A stretch of DNA of 64,000 bases from Acanthococcus lagerstroemiae (GCA_031841125.1 JAJSSI010000035.1:35501-99500); one strand, 5' to 3'. Counted from the stretch's first letter, positions 7,702 to 18,029 are shown. Translations and numbers: made by a program. The notes: generated from the letters alone by a model not told the origin.

Positions 7702-9977
7702 TCGCATGTGGCGTCGAGATGTCAGTATCAGAGCTGCGGAAGAAGCTACTGAACTCACCGAACCTGCGGCAATGTCCGGAATTCGAAGAGACAACGGAAA
7801 TCCTTCGCTCGGAAACCGAGTACGGAAACGGCGATTGCATATATCTGCTGTCGCAGGAATTTAACATGAACGTGTGTGTTCATTTCGTTAAGGATGATGG
7901 AGGAACAGAATACCTGTTCTTTAAAAAGAGTGACAAGGGAGGATGCGTACATTTGCATCTCCTTGACAGGCATTACACACCTCTGTTGGATGAGACCGTA
8001 ATGGCAGTCCGAAAAGCCGAACGAGAAAATAAAGATCGCGACGGCAGCAAAAGCAGAGGAGATGGAAACATAGTCTCTGCGGGGAGGCTAGGGGAGCGTG
8101 AATCCGAGAACCAGCACGAATACGAACAGAATGGTGATCGGCAGGAAGATACGCCCACAGAATTACAAAGCGACAAGAAGGCCACAGAAACTAACGAGCC
8201 TCAACCAATGACATACCAAGCAGATGGTAACCAGGGAACCGATCAGGAGATGGAAGAAGTGGCGGCTCACACCGGACATGGCGCAGGTCAAGGCCTCGGA
8301 GCACAGAATGCCGAGGGGAGCGACGAGGGGAGCAGCTCTGGGGAGGAGCGAAGAGTACTGAAGCCCCACAAGCAGATGGAGCAGTACAGGGTCGCAAATG
8401 CGAGAAATCCTCACGTCACTCCACCATGGGCCCCAATCAACGGCGAGGAACCTCCGCCACTGACGAAATTAGTGGTAAAATCAGACCACCCCTTCAAATA
8501 CAAGGAAAACTTGGTGGTACTGGTGACTGCAGCATCGTACCTAGACACAGAGATTATCGAAGCACTGATCGAGCGCGGATTCATCGACCCTAAGCTCCTT
8601 GAGTCCGACGAGCCCACGGTGGGCGAAGTGCACGTAATTGAAAGGAACGAGGTGAAAATATTCTGCCTAACAATTAAAGAGCACATCGATCAGAAACCCA
8701 TACAAAAAGACATAATCATGTGCCTGAAGGTACTGAAGAAGCTGGTAGAGAGATTGGGTGTACAAACACTGGCCGTGGTGAGGGACCTCGGGATGCTTAC
8801 GCAGAGCGAGTGGCTCATGTTCGCCAAAAAGTTCGAGGATATCCTCGGTGGCATACCCTTGATAGCCGTAATCTACGAGAACAGTGTCAAGGTGCCACAC
8901 GTAGAGGAAAGAATGCGGCTGATGAGACATTACCACGAAACTTCAATGGGAGCGCACAGAGGCATCAACAAAACCTACGCCAAAATCGCACAAGATTGGT
9001 ACTGGCGCAACATGAGGCCGGATGTGCGACAGTACGTACTGGGATGTACGTGCTGTCAGGAGGGCAAACTCGTGAGAATAAAGACAAAACTCCCGCTGGC
9101 AATAACAGACACACCAGCACGACCATTTGACAAGCTGTCAATGGACTTTCACGGGCCCCTCGAGACCACGAAGGAAGGAAATCGTTATGTCTTGTCAGTA
9201 CAATGCTGGCTATCAAAGTACATCATCCTCATACCAACGAAAGTCGCCACGGCAAGGGAAGTGGCAAAGGGCCTATTAGAAAGGGTAATCTGCTACTTTG
9301 GACCACCAAGAGACTTGCTGACTGACCAAGGGCCGCACTTCATGAATCGGCTCATGACTCAGTTCGCGAAAGCATTTAAGATTGACAAGTACTTCACAAC
9401 GGCTTACCACCCGCAATCGAATGGCGCAATCGAAAGGATGCACCATGTCCTTACCGAGTACTTGAAGGCTTACACCAAAGATATGGATGATTGGGACAGT
9501 TGGCTACCACTATGCCAACACGCATACAACACCACAATCCACGACTCAACAGGCTACACTCCGCATGAGATAGTCTTTGGATCAAGAGCAAGGACGCCCT
9601 CTAGCTTTCCACCAAAGGAGAAACTATTAACGTATCCCGAATACGTAGCGGAAAATTGTGAAAAGTTGAGGTATGCCCAATGGTGCGCGAACCTCAACCT
9701 GAACATGTCTAAGTACAGATCCAAGTATAACTACGACAGATCTGTACACCTCGAGCACTTCCGCGAGGGCGAGTGGGTTTATGTACTGAAGCATCCACTC
9801 ACAAAGCACAGCAAACAGTACGAGGGACCCTACGAAGTTATAGCGTATGATTATGAATCACGCGATATAACAATAAGGCAGGGAGACAAGGAGAGAACGG
9901 TTCACACGGAACATGCAAAAAGGGCCGATGAAGTAAAACGAAAACAACTAGAACAAGCACAAGCATTAAAGCCGTAG
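7563..9977 (+). CDS. Pol part 2: OTU-like protease, macro-like domain, integrase
   Basis: An 804-residue ORF. Residues 37-142 resemble an OTU cysteine protease: EGNCLF carries the putative nucleophile Cys40, and a final HYTPLL supplies His137 after the usual hydrophobic strand. Residues 150-300 are disordered and acidic. Residues about 312-440 resemble a divergent macro (ADP-ribose-binding) fold. The integrase follows: an HHCC zinc segment, a DDE core with D-35-E spacing (second Asp in TDQG, Glu in GAIER), and a GPY/F module (YEGPYEV). Ty3/gypsy Pol usually has RNase H fused directly to integrase; here the two lie on different frames. Integrase identity is secure; OTU is likely; macro is tentative. 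Confidence 0.85.
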   Translation: MESEDISNAIASYTPIQSCAEPQRRLERETEIPSMPEGNCLFYSFMIACGVEMSVSELRKKLLNSPNLRQCPEFEETTEILRSETEYGNGDCIYLLSQEFNMNVCVHFVKDDGGTEYLFFKKSDKGGCVHLHLLDRHYTPLLDETVMAVRKAERENKDRDGSKSRGDGNIVSAGRLGERESENQHEYEQNGDRQEDTPTELQSDKKATETNEPQPMTYQADGNQGTDQEMEEVAAHTGHGAGQGLGAQNAEGSDEGSSSGEERRVLKPHKQMEQYRVANARNPHVTPPWAPINGEEPPPLTKLVVKSDHPFKYKENLVVLVTAASYLDTEIIEALIERGFIDPKLLESDEPTVGEVHVIERNEVKIFCLTIKEHIDQKPIQKDIIMCLKVLKKLVERLGVQTLAVVRDLGMLTQSEWLMFAKKFEDILGGIPLIAVIYENSVKVPHVEERMRLMRHYHETSMGAHRGINKTYAKIAQDWYWRNMRPDVRQYVLGCTCCQEGKLVRIKTKLPLAITDTPARPFDKLSMDFHGPLETTKEGNRYVLSVQCWLSKYIILIPTKVATAREVAKGLLERVICYFGPPRDLLTDQGPHFMNRLMTQFAKAFKIDKYFTTAYHPQSNGAIERMHHVLTEYLKAYTKDMDDWDSWLPLCQHAYNTTIHDSTGYTPHEIVFGSRARTPSSFPPKEKLLTYPEYVAENCEKLRYAQWCANLNLNMSKYRSKYNYDRSVHLEHFREGEWVYVLKHPLTKHSKQYEGPYEVIAYDYESRDITIRQGDKERTVHTEHAKRADEVKRKQLEQAQALKP

Positions 9978-9986
9978 CGAACATCG

Positions 9987-10085
9987 TAAGGCGATCCCCC
10001 TGGGCGCAGTGCTGCCCAGAAAATACACATGATCTAGCCGGTCGAAACAACCTAAGGCGACCCCCTGGGCGCATTCGCACCCAGG
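9987..10085 (+). repeat. Duplicated hairpin motif between integrase and env
   Basis: Two copies, 9987-10019 and 10053-10085, share TAAGGCGA(T)CCCCCTGGGCGCA and close with a complementary CCCAG. Each can fold as a GC-rich hairpin. They sit in the untranslated stretch before the env acceptor. A role in splicing control or packaging is possible but not shown. Confidence 0.5.
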
Positions 10086-10248
10086 TAAAGCAGTACTGAA
10101 GTCGGTACGGTTAAGGTCGACGACAGTCAATATCCTCCAATCTGAGCGTATCACAACCCGCTTGATAAAAGCAAGCAGGCAGATGTGAACTAAGAGTACA
10201 CCTGTATGTTACAGGGTCAGCTCAGCATGGGGCTCGACGAGCGAGGAG

Positions 10249-11763
10249 GTGGTCACAGACTACATCACCACCACCCACAACGAGCCGGGGGTAATCATTG
10301 AAGAAATAGAACCGGTAAGAGTCTCGTTCATTGACTGGAAAATTATACAGACGATCGACCTGACCGCATACCTGGAGAAAGGACTGCAACTCGAGGACAT
10401 GACACACAAACTGAAAGAACTCCTCGAGAATAACGAGATAATCAGCTTACTACCGAGGCTGGAACAGATACGAAAACAACTACAGGATGCCTTGGAGGAC
10501 TCAGATAGGCTAATACTACTAATGATGGGTCACGAACACGTGAACTCGACGACGACGCGAGACAAGAGGCGCATCTTCGCGTTCGTCGGAAAAATACATA
10601 GATGGCTATTCGGTCTTGTCGACGAAGACACCGAGAAAGAGATACGAGACTCCATCGAGACGTCGCACAATGACACAAGAAAAAATGCCAAACTGCTAGC
10701 GACGCAGACTCAAATAGTGCAAGCAAAACTTAACCTGCATAACCTACAAATGACAAACTTACAGAATGCAATGGATAACTTCACGGCAACATCGAGAATT
10801 CTCAGACAAAGAATGCACATGGAAAACATACTGAGCATATTGGGGGATAACGTACTGCAGTTCGAACTCGATACCGAAATACTGACAGACGCAGTGTTAT
10901 CGGCCTCACAAGGGGTCATACACCCTAAGTTTGTGCCTACGCATTCAATCAAGGAATCGGAGAGTATAGTGAAGGGATCAATGCTCTCGGACGAATTCCC
11001 GATACAGGGGGCTCACGAGAAAATCCTGGAGCTGATGAAAATATCACGCATTTCGATTATATGCATGGAGGGAAAGCTCATCTATCATATGGCGATTCCA
11101 TTGATAACGAAAGACGACTTCAGGTTATATAAAATCAACTCGTTGCCCATCAAACAAAATATAACAAATGACACGGCAGTATTCACGTACCTGGCGACAA
11201 AACAAGACCACGTGGCAGTAGATCAGGAAAAACGCAGATACATGCGCATGGATACTGACACGATCACGAATTGCGTGGCAACCCAAGAAAAGCTGATATG
11301 CCGAGACGTGAACCCAGATAGGCCGATCGATACGAACGTCCCGTGTGAAATAAAAATAATAGTAAATGACACACTGGACGACGTGAGGGAATGCAACATT
11401 AAAGTGATGAACCTACGAAAAACTTATTGGACGAAACTCCACGCATCACACACATGGGCATTCTCCACCGCGGGGGAGGAAGATATTTTCATCCAGTGCC
11501 CGAACGCACAACGGGAAGTGCGAACTCTCAACGGCACCGGGCTACTCAAACTGCAGCCGGGTTGCGAAGCGCACACCAAGGACGCCCGGATCAAGGCACG
11601 ACGCGTCGCGAACGTCCAGAGCACCGACATACTCCTGCACAACTTTCAGCTAAACGTGAACGCGGAGTTACACTCGAGAAATGACGGGGAGACGCGCGCG
11701 AGGAAATCAAGGACGCGATTAGGAAGGTCCTTCGAGAATCGGCGCAAACCGGAAATAACGTGA
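10249..11763 (+). pseudogene. env: Env, baculovirus-F-like fusion glycoprotein, ectodomain; frame broken near the 3' end
   Basis: The env frame is open from 10,189 and is best entered by splicing at 10,214/10,215; the listed first codon is GTG and is not a likely start. A furin-type site RDKR ends at 10,569 and is directly followed by a hydrophobic fusion-peptide-like segment (IFAFVGKIHRWLFG). A heptad-rich helix lies at about residues 145-190. Several N-X-S/T sites and paired Cys are present. This layout is that of errantivirus Env and the baculovirus F protein, membrane-fusion proteins at the particle surface. The frame ends at 11,763 without a membrane anchor because of a one-base shift between 11,682 and 11,763. 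Confidence 0.85.
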
Positions 11764-12164
11764 ACGACGATTTAAGCGAAGGAAAATCGCTAAACGACAT
11801 CATCGCCGAGGCTACCGAGCTGAGCAAATACCATAAGACGACCAAGAGCCTGGACACGTTAAGTGATATAACAATCTACGGGGGCGCGATTCTCACAACC
11901 GTGTTGGGCGTGGGCATGTTCTTCTGGAAGTGCTACCCGAGTGGGGGGCCCCTGCTAATAATCGCCAGATTTGTTTACAGATTAGTCTGCGGTAAGAAAA
12001 GAAGCAGGAGCGATCCAGAAAGAAGCGAAGAAAGTGAGCCCGAGGAATCTCTCCCAATGCAGATCGTGAGATCAGCAGAAAAAGAGATCAGACATCAACG
12101 CGAGCAAGGGCACGCCAGGAATGCGCACGAGGCGCGAAGGGCAAGAGCCCAGCGGCACGATTAA
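11682..12164 (+). pseudogene. env: Env C-terminal part with transmembrane anchor, shifted frame
   Basis: The -1 frame opens after a TGA at 11,682-11,684 and continues the amphipathic stalk. It then encodes a hydrophobic span (about 11,871-11,925) and a basic, serine- and glutamate-rich tail. It has no ATG of its own, overlaps the end of the ectodomain frame and completes the expected Env architecture, so I read it as the same gene after a single-base indel. An assembly error in the GGGGAG run near 11,686 is an alternative. Confidence 0.75.
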
Positions 12165-13732
12165 AATTGCCTTGGTCTTAGGAATCAGACGGGAGGAGGC
12201 GAGGGCAACAAAACCGCCCCACCGAACCGTCACTAATAACACGCAAGAAAGGAAGAGACAAAGATTAAAAATATATTTCCCACCCAAATGGTAAAAAAAA
12301 AAAAATATTAAATAATAATAATAATAAACATTGAAATGTCATGAAGCATCACCCTTGCTAATGCTTCCCCTACTCTAAAAATATGCAGCCACCCAGGGTC
12401 AAACAGCGACCCTGAAGGGAAAACCTGGGTGCCTGCATACCCTCACTAATGTCATGAGATTTTCTTTCTAGCTGAACCGAGCCAACATGATGGCCGCTCG
12501 CGAGAGCTTTATACGGCCCCAAGCCCCTAACCTAAGCTAACGGGTGATAGTGCCATTACAGTCTTCTACTGGCACTATCACGAGGGTCTTCGGCGACGAC
12601 GGCAGCACCTGAAAGACGGGAGAGATTAGTAACCAGGTCAAAAAGGGGGAATCAAATCATAAGTAAAAGAAAAAAAAAAGCCAAACGAAGGATCCAACGA
12701 TGACGGGCACCTCGGTCAACAGCGAGGCCAGGGGGGACAGCAACAGCATCCAATGCCGACGACCAAAGGCAGCAGCAGCAGCAGACGAAACGGCCATCAA
12801 GGACAGGCGGGCTGCTGGCAACGAGACCCCAAGGCCAAAGGCCGACCGACCGAACCTATGGGAACGGCAAAAAAAAAAGATAAAAAAAGAAACAACAAAG
12901 TATCGTTCCACCATTTTTTTTTTGTTTTTCTTCTCGAAGTCATGACATAAAGATGCAAAAAAAAAAGTAAATAAACTACGGACGATGTAGCCGTATAAGG
13001 ATCACTACAACTCCCTACTGACATAGAGAGAGCTGTAGATACGAAAGCTAAATAAGAAGAAGGAACGAAATCAAAATATGGCTTAAATAAGCCAGCTCTA
13101 ACAAAAAGAGAAACGTTCCTTCCTCTTAAACAATAATAATAATAAATAGCAAAGGCTTCTCTAATATTCCTCTTCTTCCTGTGCAGGTTGGCTTGGAGAG
13201 AGGGCGAGGACTGCCGAAAACCAGCGCTGACGGCGACCAACGACAACCAGCGACGACGAGATCGGCAGTAACCATCGTTGAAATATCGGCGTGCGTGCGC
13301 GGGCGAACAAAAAACGAGCAGCATTGTTGTTGTATGGTATGTGGTATGGTGTGAACGGAGTGCTGCGCCACTCGACAAGTATGAATGAGACAGGTCGGGT
13401 GCTGCGCCACCCAACGACCTTAACGAGCGAGCGAAGTACCTGAAATGAGGGTAATAGGATGAGAGGAGTAATGTGATAGTGCAGGGACCAGAGTCGCACC
13501 ACGAAACGGGGAATGACAACGTCACTCACGAGAGGAGCGACTTCGGCCACACACACAAACACAAAAAAAACATCACAAGAACACAAATACATGAAAAAAA
13601 AAATTGTCATTTATTGAAAAAAAAAGAAAGAAATAAAGATACATAGATACACAAAAGAAAACAGATAAAACTGGAACAAAAAAAGTAAAAAAAAAAGTCA
13701 CAAAAATGGACTCGCACGGCAAGAGCCCATCA
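12165..13732. other. A-rich non-coding region with two strong hairpins
   Basis: No convincing gene. A cruciform-like structure has outer arms 12,383-12,397 and 12,424-12,438 (one mismatch) and an inner stem AGGGTC/GACCCT. A second hairpin has perfect 12-bp arms at 12,544-12,555 and 12,570-12,581. A-tracts recur. A polypurine stretch AAAAAGGGGGA lies near 12,640, but no LTR follows it. Short ORFs on both strands look like chance. Confidence 0.5.
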
Positions 13733-14464
13733 CTAGTCCTCGCCGGGGGCAGCAGGCACCGTGAAAACAGAAGGCGCAGTAGGTGAGCGCGCACGCCCAC
13801 GGCGAGTAAAGATGAGGAGCAGGGCGAAGAGGCCATGACAAGGACACTTCAGGCCCCGACAGTAGAGCACCTCCTGCGAGAGCACTTCGCAGAAGGCACC
13901 CACGATGGGGACTCCGGTCACAGTCCGACCGAAACCACGGGAGGTCAAGAGGCGGTCGCTGTAGACGCATAGCACAAGCTCCTGGAATGAGAAGAAGAGG
14001 ATATATATATAAAAAAAAAGAAGAGAAGGGCAGACAGAAGGCACAATGAGCCGGAGACTCGGCTACGTACATGGCCGTCAGGGCAATAGAGCTGGAGGCG
14101 AACGGCACCGCCGGAAAAGTGGAAGGGCAGCACCTCCGGCGCCGACCGGATCCGGATCTCTGGGGGGAACGCGCCACAAGAAAGCGTTCCACGAGGAAGG
14201 GGCCGATCCAGGCGAAGGAAGGGGCTAACGTACTTCCGAGTTCCGATCTGAAACAAAAAAAAGAGCCTTGAGTGATAAGCACGGCACATCGACGAGAGGA
14301 GAAACAATCGATCCTTACGTAGCGGCGGCAGGTCGGGCATAAGATGGGGAACCGAGCGTCCCTGGAGGCGGAAGGAAGAAGGTGCCTCCACCCTCACGGT
14401 TAGCGCCCCAGAAGTCGACGGAGGAGTCAACCTGCGTGACCACCACCATCTTAATGGGCCGAAG
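13733..14464 (-). CDS. Candidate spliced minus-strand gene fragment, unknown function
   Basis: Three GC-rich blocks look like exons: A 14,319-14,464, B 14,071-14,247 and C 13,733-13,981, which ends at a TAG. Each is preceded on the minus strand by a pyrimidine tract and CAG. A and B end in GTAAGG and GTACGT donors; introns are 71 and 89 bases. B (177 bases) and C (249 bases) join in phase 0 with an open frame of 141 residues. A does not join B in the same frame, so either its boundary is wrong, it is non-coding there, or an indel is present. The protein has several Cys and hydrophobic stretches but no family I recognise. Confidence 0.35.
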
Positions 14465-14839
14465 CTGCAAAAGAAAAAAAAGAAAGTGAATAAGCAACAG
14501 GTGACCGAATATAAAAAAAAGAAGGAAGACAACACCCCCCTCCCTACCCCGAATACACTACAGATACTTAACACACTAAACGCATTACAAACACAAGCAG
14601 CCGAACTAGAACCGAAAGGATTTGCTCGACGCCTTGTTTGTGGGTGCGCCTCTGGGCATTGCACGGTCAGTGTGATCAGTAGGAGTAGGGCTAGAATAAT
14701 TTTTAGGATAATCTACTCAGAAAAAAAAAGAAAAAAAGAGGATTGCTAGGACGAAATTTGTTACATGATTTTTTTTTTGTTCTCTCTTCCTCTCTTTCGT
14801 ATAAGACAAATACATAAGAGTAAAAAAAAAAAGAAAAAA

Positions 14840-15001
14840 AAAGACATATGGGTATATATGAATACATATATGTGTGTATATATATCTATATGTATATATA
14901 TAGATATATATAAAGATGAAAAATATATAGATATATAAAAGAAAAAAAATACATATGTATATATATAGATATAAAAAAATAAATATATAGATGTAAAAGT
15001 A

Positions 15002-15032
<31 letters not shown>
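14840..15032. repeat. TA/TAGA-rich microsatellite tract
   Basis: Repeated TATA, TAGATA and ATGTATATAT units with A-tracts, ending in (TA)n directly against a Helitron terminus at 15,033. No coding content. Confidence 0.85.
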
Positions 15033-15080
15033 CTAGGGGGGCTCCGCCCCCCTGCTCGCTTCGCTCGCCAACCCCCCCGT
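15033..15080 (-). mobile_element. Helitron 3' terminus, minus orientation
   Basis: Read on the minus strand the segment ends in a GGGGGGC-GGA-GCCCCCC hairpin followed by TAG and T, the hairpin-plus-CTRR end of Helitrons. It is a near-perfect inverted copy (about one mismatch in 44) of the terminus at 32,184-32,227. The body of this minus-strand copy is not delimited; a related subterminal piece recurs at 15,325-15,375. Confidence 0.75.
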
Positions 15081-15224
15081 TTCAACTGTATCAACAATTA
15101 TTACAAATCTTTCTTTCACGAATATTGACTTTTCAATATTAATTAAACGGAAAAATAGATTAACACCTATGCACATGTTTTTAAGCAATATTCCCAAGAG
15201 GCCTATTGCATAGGTGTTTTGTGG

Positions 15225-16462
15225 GCGAATCATGTATACTCTCAGAGCATTCGGAAAAGAAGGAAGTGTTTCATAATCAGCCCCAGAAACATGAAAACTC
15301 TACGATCGAAAACTCCAAATACCCCTTTGCTCGCTTCGCTCGCTAACCCCTTCAATTCAACTGTACTAACAATCAAAACACACCTTGATGAAACCGATAC
15401 AAATAAAATAATTGTCTGGCACATTGTCGTACAGCGTGACACACTGACTGAGGCGCCAACTTTCATTCACGTTCCTTTAAGATACATATGTCTATAGCCC
15501 ATTTTAGGCAAAAAGAATAAGAACCGAGAATAGGAATAAGAGAGAATATGAAGTTTGCTATTCCTTCATTCCTTTGTATTCCCCTCTGGTAGTGCTAATA
15601 TTCCCCAATCTATCCTTACCTGATCACCAACATGGGGGAATACAAAGAAATAAGAAGGCATAAGAAAGAATAGCAAGCTTCATATTCCCTCTTATTCCTA
15701 TTCCCGTTCTAGTCCGTTCTCATTCTTTTTGCCTAAAATAGCCATATCTATACCATAAAGTTATTTCGCCGCTGCCGCTGTTGTTCACATACGTCTTACG
15801 TTTTCATAGCTATAAGTATATCAACCAATGCACGCTTGTGCTTGTGCTTACGTCTACGTCATACGGCTTTGATACTGAAGAGGCCCTTACGTGAAAAATT
15901 ACATAAGAACTTCCTTAAGAACTTACATGTTCTTAAAACCAACTATATATATAGAATATTAATGGAATTAACAATCCTTTTCATGGAACTTTAATTATTT
16001 CAGAACATATATATAGTATAGGTAGATGAACGTACTTGAAATGAATGTGAATATTCACATCCTTCAATTCATATTATAATTAAAATATGTGAAAGAAATA
16101 ATATATTGTTATAATTGTTGGTACAGTTGAAATAGAGGTTTGGCGAGCAAAGCCAGCAGGGGGTACTTTGAGTTTTCGATCTCATTCCTGCGTGGAGTTT
16201 TCACTTTTTTGAATCTGATAAAGTACTTTTTTCTTTTCCGAATGGTCTGAGAGTAGACGTAATTCGCTATATATAAGTCCTTAAGTAAAACTTACATGAA
16301 AATTTCAGTAGGGCCTCCTTAGCACACCTTCGTCTTACCCCAATAACCCTAGTGACCCAATAACCCCAGTGACCCAATAACCCCAGTGACCCAATTGCCA
16401 ATTCTTGACTCGACGGCGGCAGCGGCGACAGCGGCGAAATAACTTTATAGTATAGGTAGATA
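15225..16462. repeat. Nested inverted repeats (foldback complex)
   Basis: Three inverted-repeat pairs interlock here: 15,225-15,375 with 16,115-16,265; 15,495-15,592 with 15,631-15,748; and 15,746-15,950 with 16,255-16,462. The last pair ends in TATCTATACCATAAAG and its complement. There is no coding capacity. These look like non-autonomous foldback elements inserted next to each other. Confidence 0.65.
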
Positions 16463-16465
16463 TAT
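16325..16465 (+). repeat. Direct repeat copy 1 with short tandem units
   Basis: Contains three or four copies of CCCAATAACCCCAGTGA followed by a GGCGGCAGCGG segment and AACTTTATAGTATAGGTAGATA. The same block occurs at 18,445-18,580. Confidence 0.8.
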
Positions 16466-16479
16466 AAGTAAGAATGTTG

Positions 16480-16735
16480 AGAAGGTATACCTATAGATCT
16501 GAACAATTTGTTGATCCCAACCACCTGTTGATTTTGACCACCTATTAAGTATCAGGAGAGTCAGGAATATGAGAAGGTATACCTATTGATTTCAACCAGC
16601 TGTTGATCTCAACTACCTGTTGAGTATCAGAAAAGTTATGTGATTGAGGAGATATACCTATTGATCTCAACCATCTGTTGATTTCAACATCTTAATCTCA
16701 ACCACCTACGTTGTATCAGGAGAGTTATCTAGTCA
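16480..16735 (+). repeat. Degenerate tandem repeats, TTGATCTCAACCACCTG type
   Basis: Irregular repeats of about 17 bases (TTGATCTCAACCACCTG) are mixed with TATCAGGAGAGT and GAGGTATACCTA units. A second array of the same kind lies at 18,030-18,430, so the two arrays bracket 16.7-18.0 kb. Confidence 0.7.
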
Positions 16736-16970
16736 AACTACACCTACTATCAGGTTATTCGCAAACGGAAAAAGTTATCTACCTTTTTTTTATTCATATA
16801 TATCTGCACTTAGGTCTCTTAATTGGTCCTATATGGCTTTTTTTGGATTTTTATTTTTGCTATTTTTTTCGGGATTTTTTATTAATTTTTATCTTTTTGA
16901 ATGGCTGGGCCATTTGGTATTGGAGTATGTGGTTAGCAATGCAAGTGATAGGAAAGTAAAAAGATTGAGG

Positions 16971-17005
<35 letters not shown>

Positions 17006-17334
17006 AATTTAATGATGAAATGGTTAACATTCAATTGTATCTTTTCCTCACAGTCTGTTATGTTGGCAGTCTATTACAACACAATTAGAAAAAAATTGTC
17101 AGCTGATATTGACATAATCAAAATATATTATCCACTTTTTGGACCATTCATGAAATACTTGAAAATGATTCAATCTAATGTCAGCATTTTGCGACACAAA
17201 TGATATTTCATGAGTAGATGCCATTTAGAAGCCAATTCACTCAAAATGAGATTGAAATGTAAAATTGTATATAGAGAAACAACATCAAAGGAGACAAGTC
17301 TGTAATTAAAAGGAATCTTAATGTTGCCTAGATC

Positions 17335-17832
17335 TTATTTAAACTTATGAGTACTTTGGATAGAAAAATGAGAATGACTTAAATGCTTCTTCAAAAATTT
17401 TGATGACCATTTGTCGAATATGTATAAAGAGAAATTAATTGATGAAACTATTAATCTTGCAGGAAAATTATCCTTGTAAATTTTTTTAAGGCCATACGCT
17501 CTAGACAGCGTACTGTAATTTATTCTTAATATAGGACCTTTTGACAGTTCTGTATAATCTAAAACCTTTCTCCGATGGCATTTCTCAATGAATTTTATTG
17601 AATTTTTTTTTAAAGATGGAAGTTGGTCCTTAGTCAGTTTCTGATAATAAGAACCATCATACAGAATACTTTCGACCTTGGACACATAAATATCTCTCTC
17701 AACAACAACAGTGCTATCACCCTTGTCAGCTCGGTTTACAAATAAATCTTTATTCGAATTCAAAAACAATTTTGTAATTTGCAAATTTGAGTAAATAGTT
17801 TTATCTATGATCGGAATATTGCATTTTTTCAA
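17335..17832 (-). pseudogene. Penelope-like reverse transcriptase fragment
   Basis: A 165-residue ORF contains NRADKGDSTVVVE followed by Y-X-K and a later RAYGLKKIYKDNFPARLIV segment. These match the N-terminal part of Penelope-like RT (the ADKG...TVV and LPKIHK...RPIVS motifs). The catalytic YxDD region and the GIY-YIG nuclease are absent, so this is a dead fragment. It sits between the two tandem-repeat arrays. Confidence 0.7.
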
Positions 17833-18029
17833 GATACTTTTTTTGAAGCATTGAACAATGGAATAACGGATATTATTACTTTTGTTATCATCAACACTTT
17901 AGAGGAAGGACAGTTTTCGTTAAATTTTTACCTCATAAGTAGTCTTCGTTAGAAATCAATCTATTAAAAATTTGAAACTCTTCACTATTCATCCAACCTT
18001 TTACATTCCTGTTAGCGAGACATCACCTT

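Larger units (their letters stand above)
1..12300 (+). mobile_element. Errantivirus-like Ty3/gypsy retroelement (element 1), 3' end incomplete
   Basis: The order LTR, primer site, gag, protease-RT-RNase H, OTU-integrase and env is that of an envelope-bearing Ty3/gypsy element. Both gag-pol and pol-integrase junctions are -1 steps with slippery heptamers. The env appears to be made from a spliced RNA. gag and env each contain one frameshift, so this copy is probably not fully functional. The first 236 bases do not recur downstream, so the 3' LTR is deleted or replaced. The right limit is approximate, taken just past the env end. The element is clearly more GC-rich than the rest of the window. 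Confidence 0.9.

Noticed and set aside
12636..12652. Polypurine tract and 3' LTR of element 1
   Set aside because: AAAAAGGGGGA looks like a polypurine tract, but the following bases do not begin TG and none of the first 236 bases recur.
12700..12950. ORFs of 65-85 codons on both strands after element 1
   Set aside because: GCAGCAGCAGCAG and A-tract sequence explains them; no family resemblance and no matching gene structure.
14717..15097. 126-codon minus-strand ORF rich in Ile, Tyr and Phe
   Set aside because: It is the translation of the TA/TAGA microsatellite.
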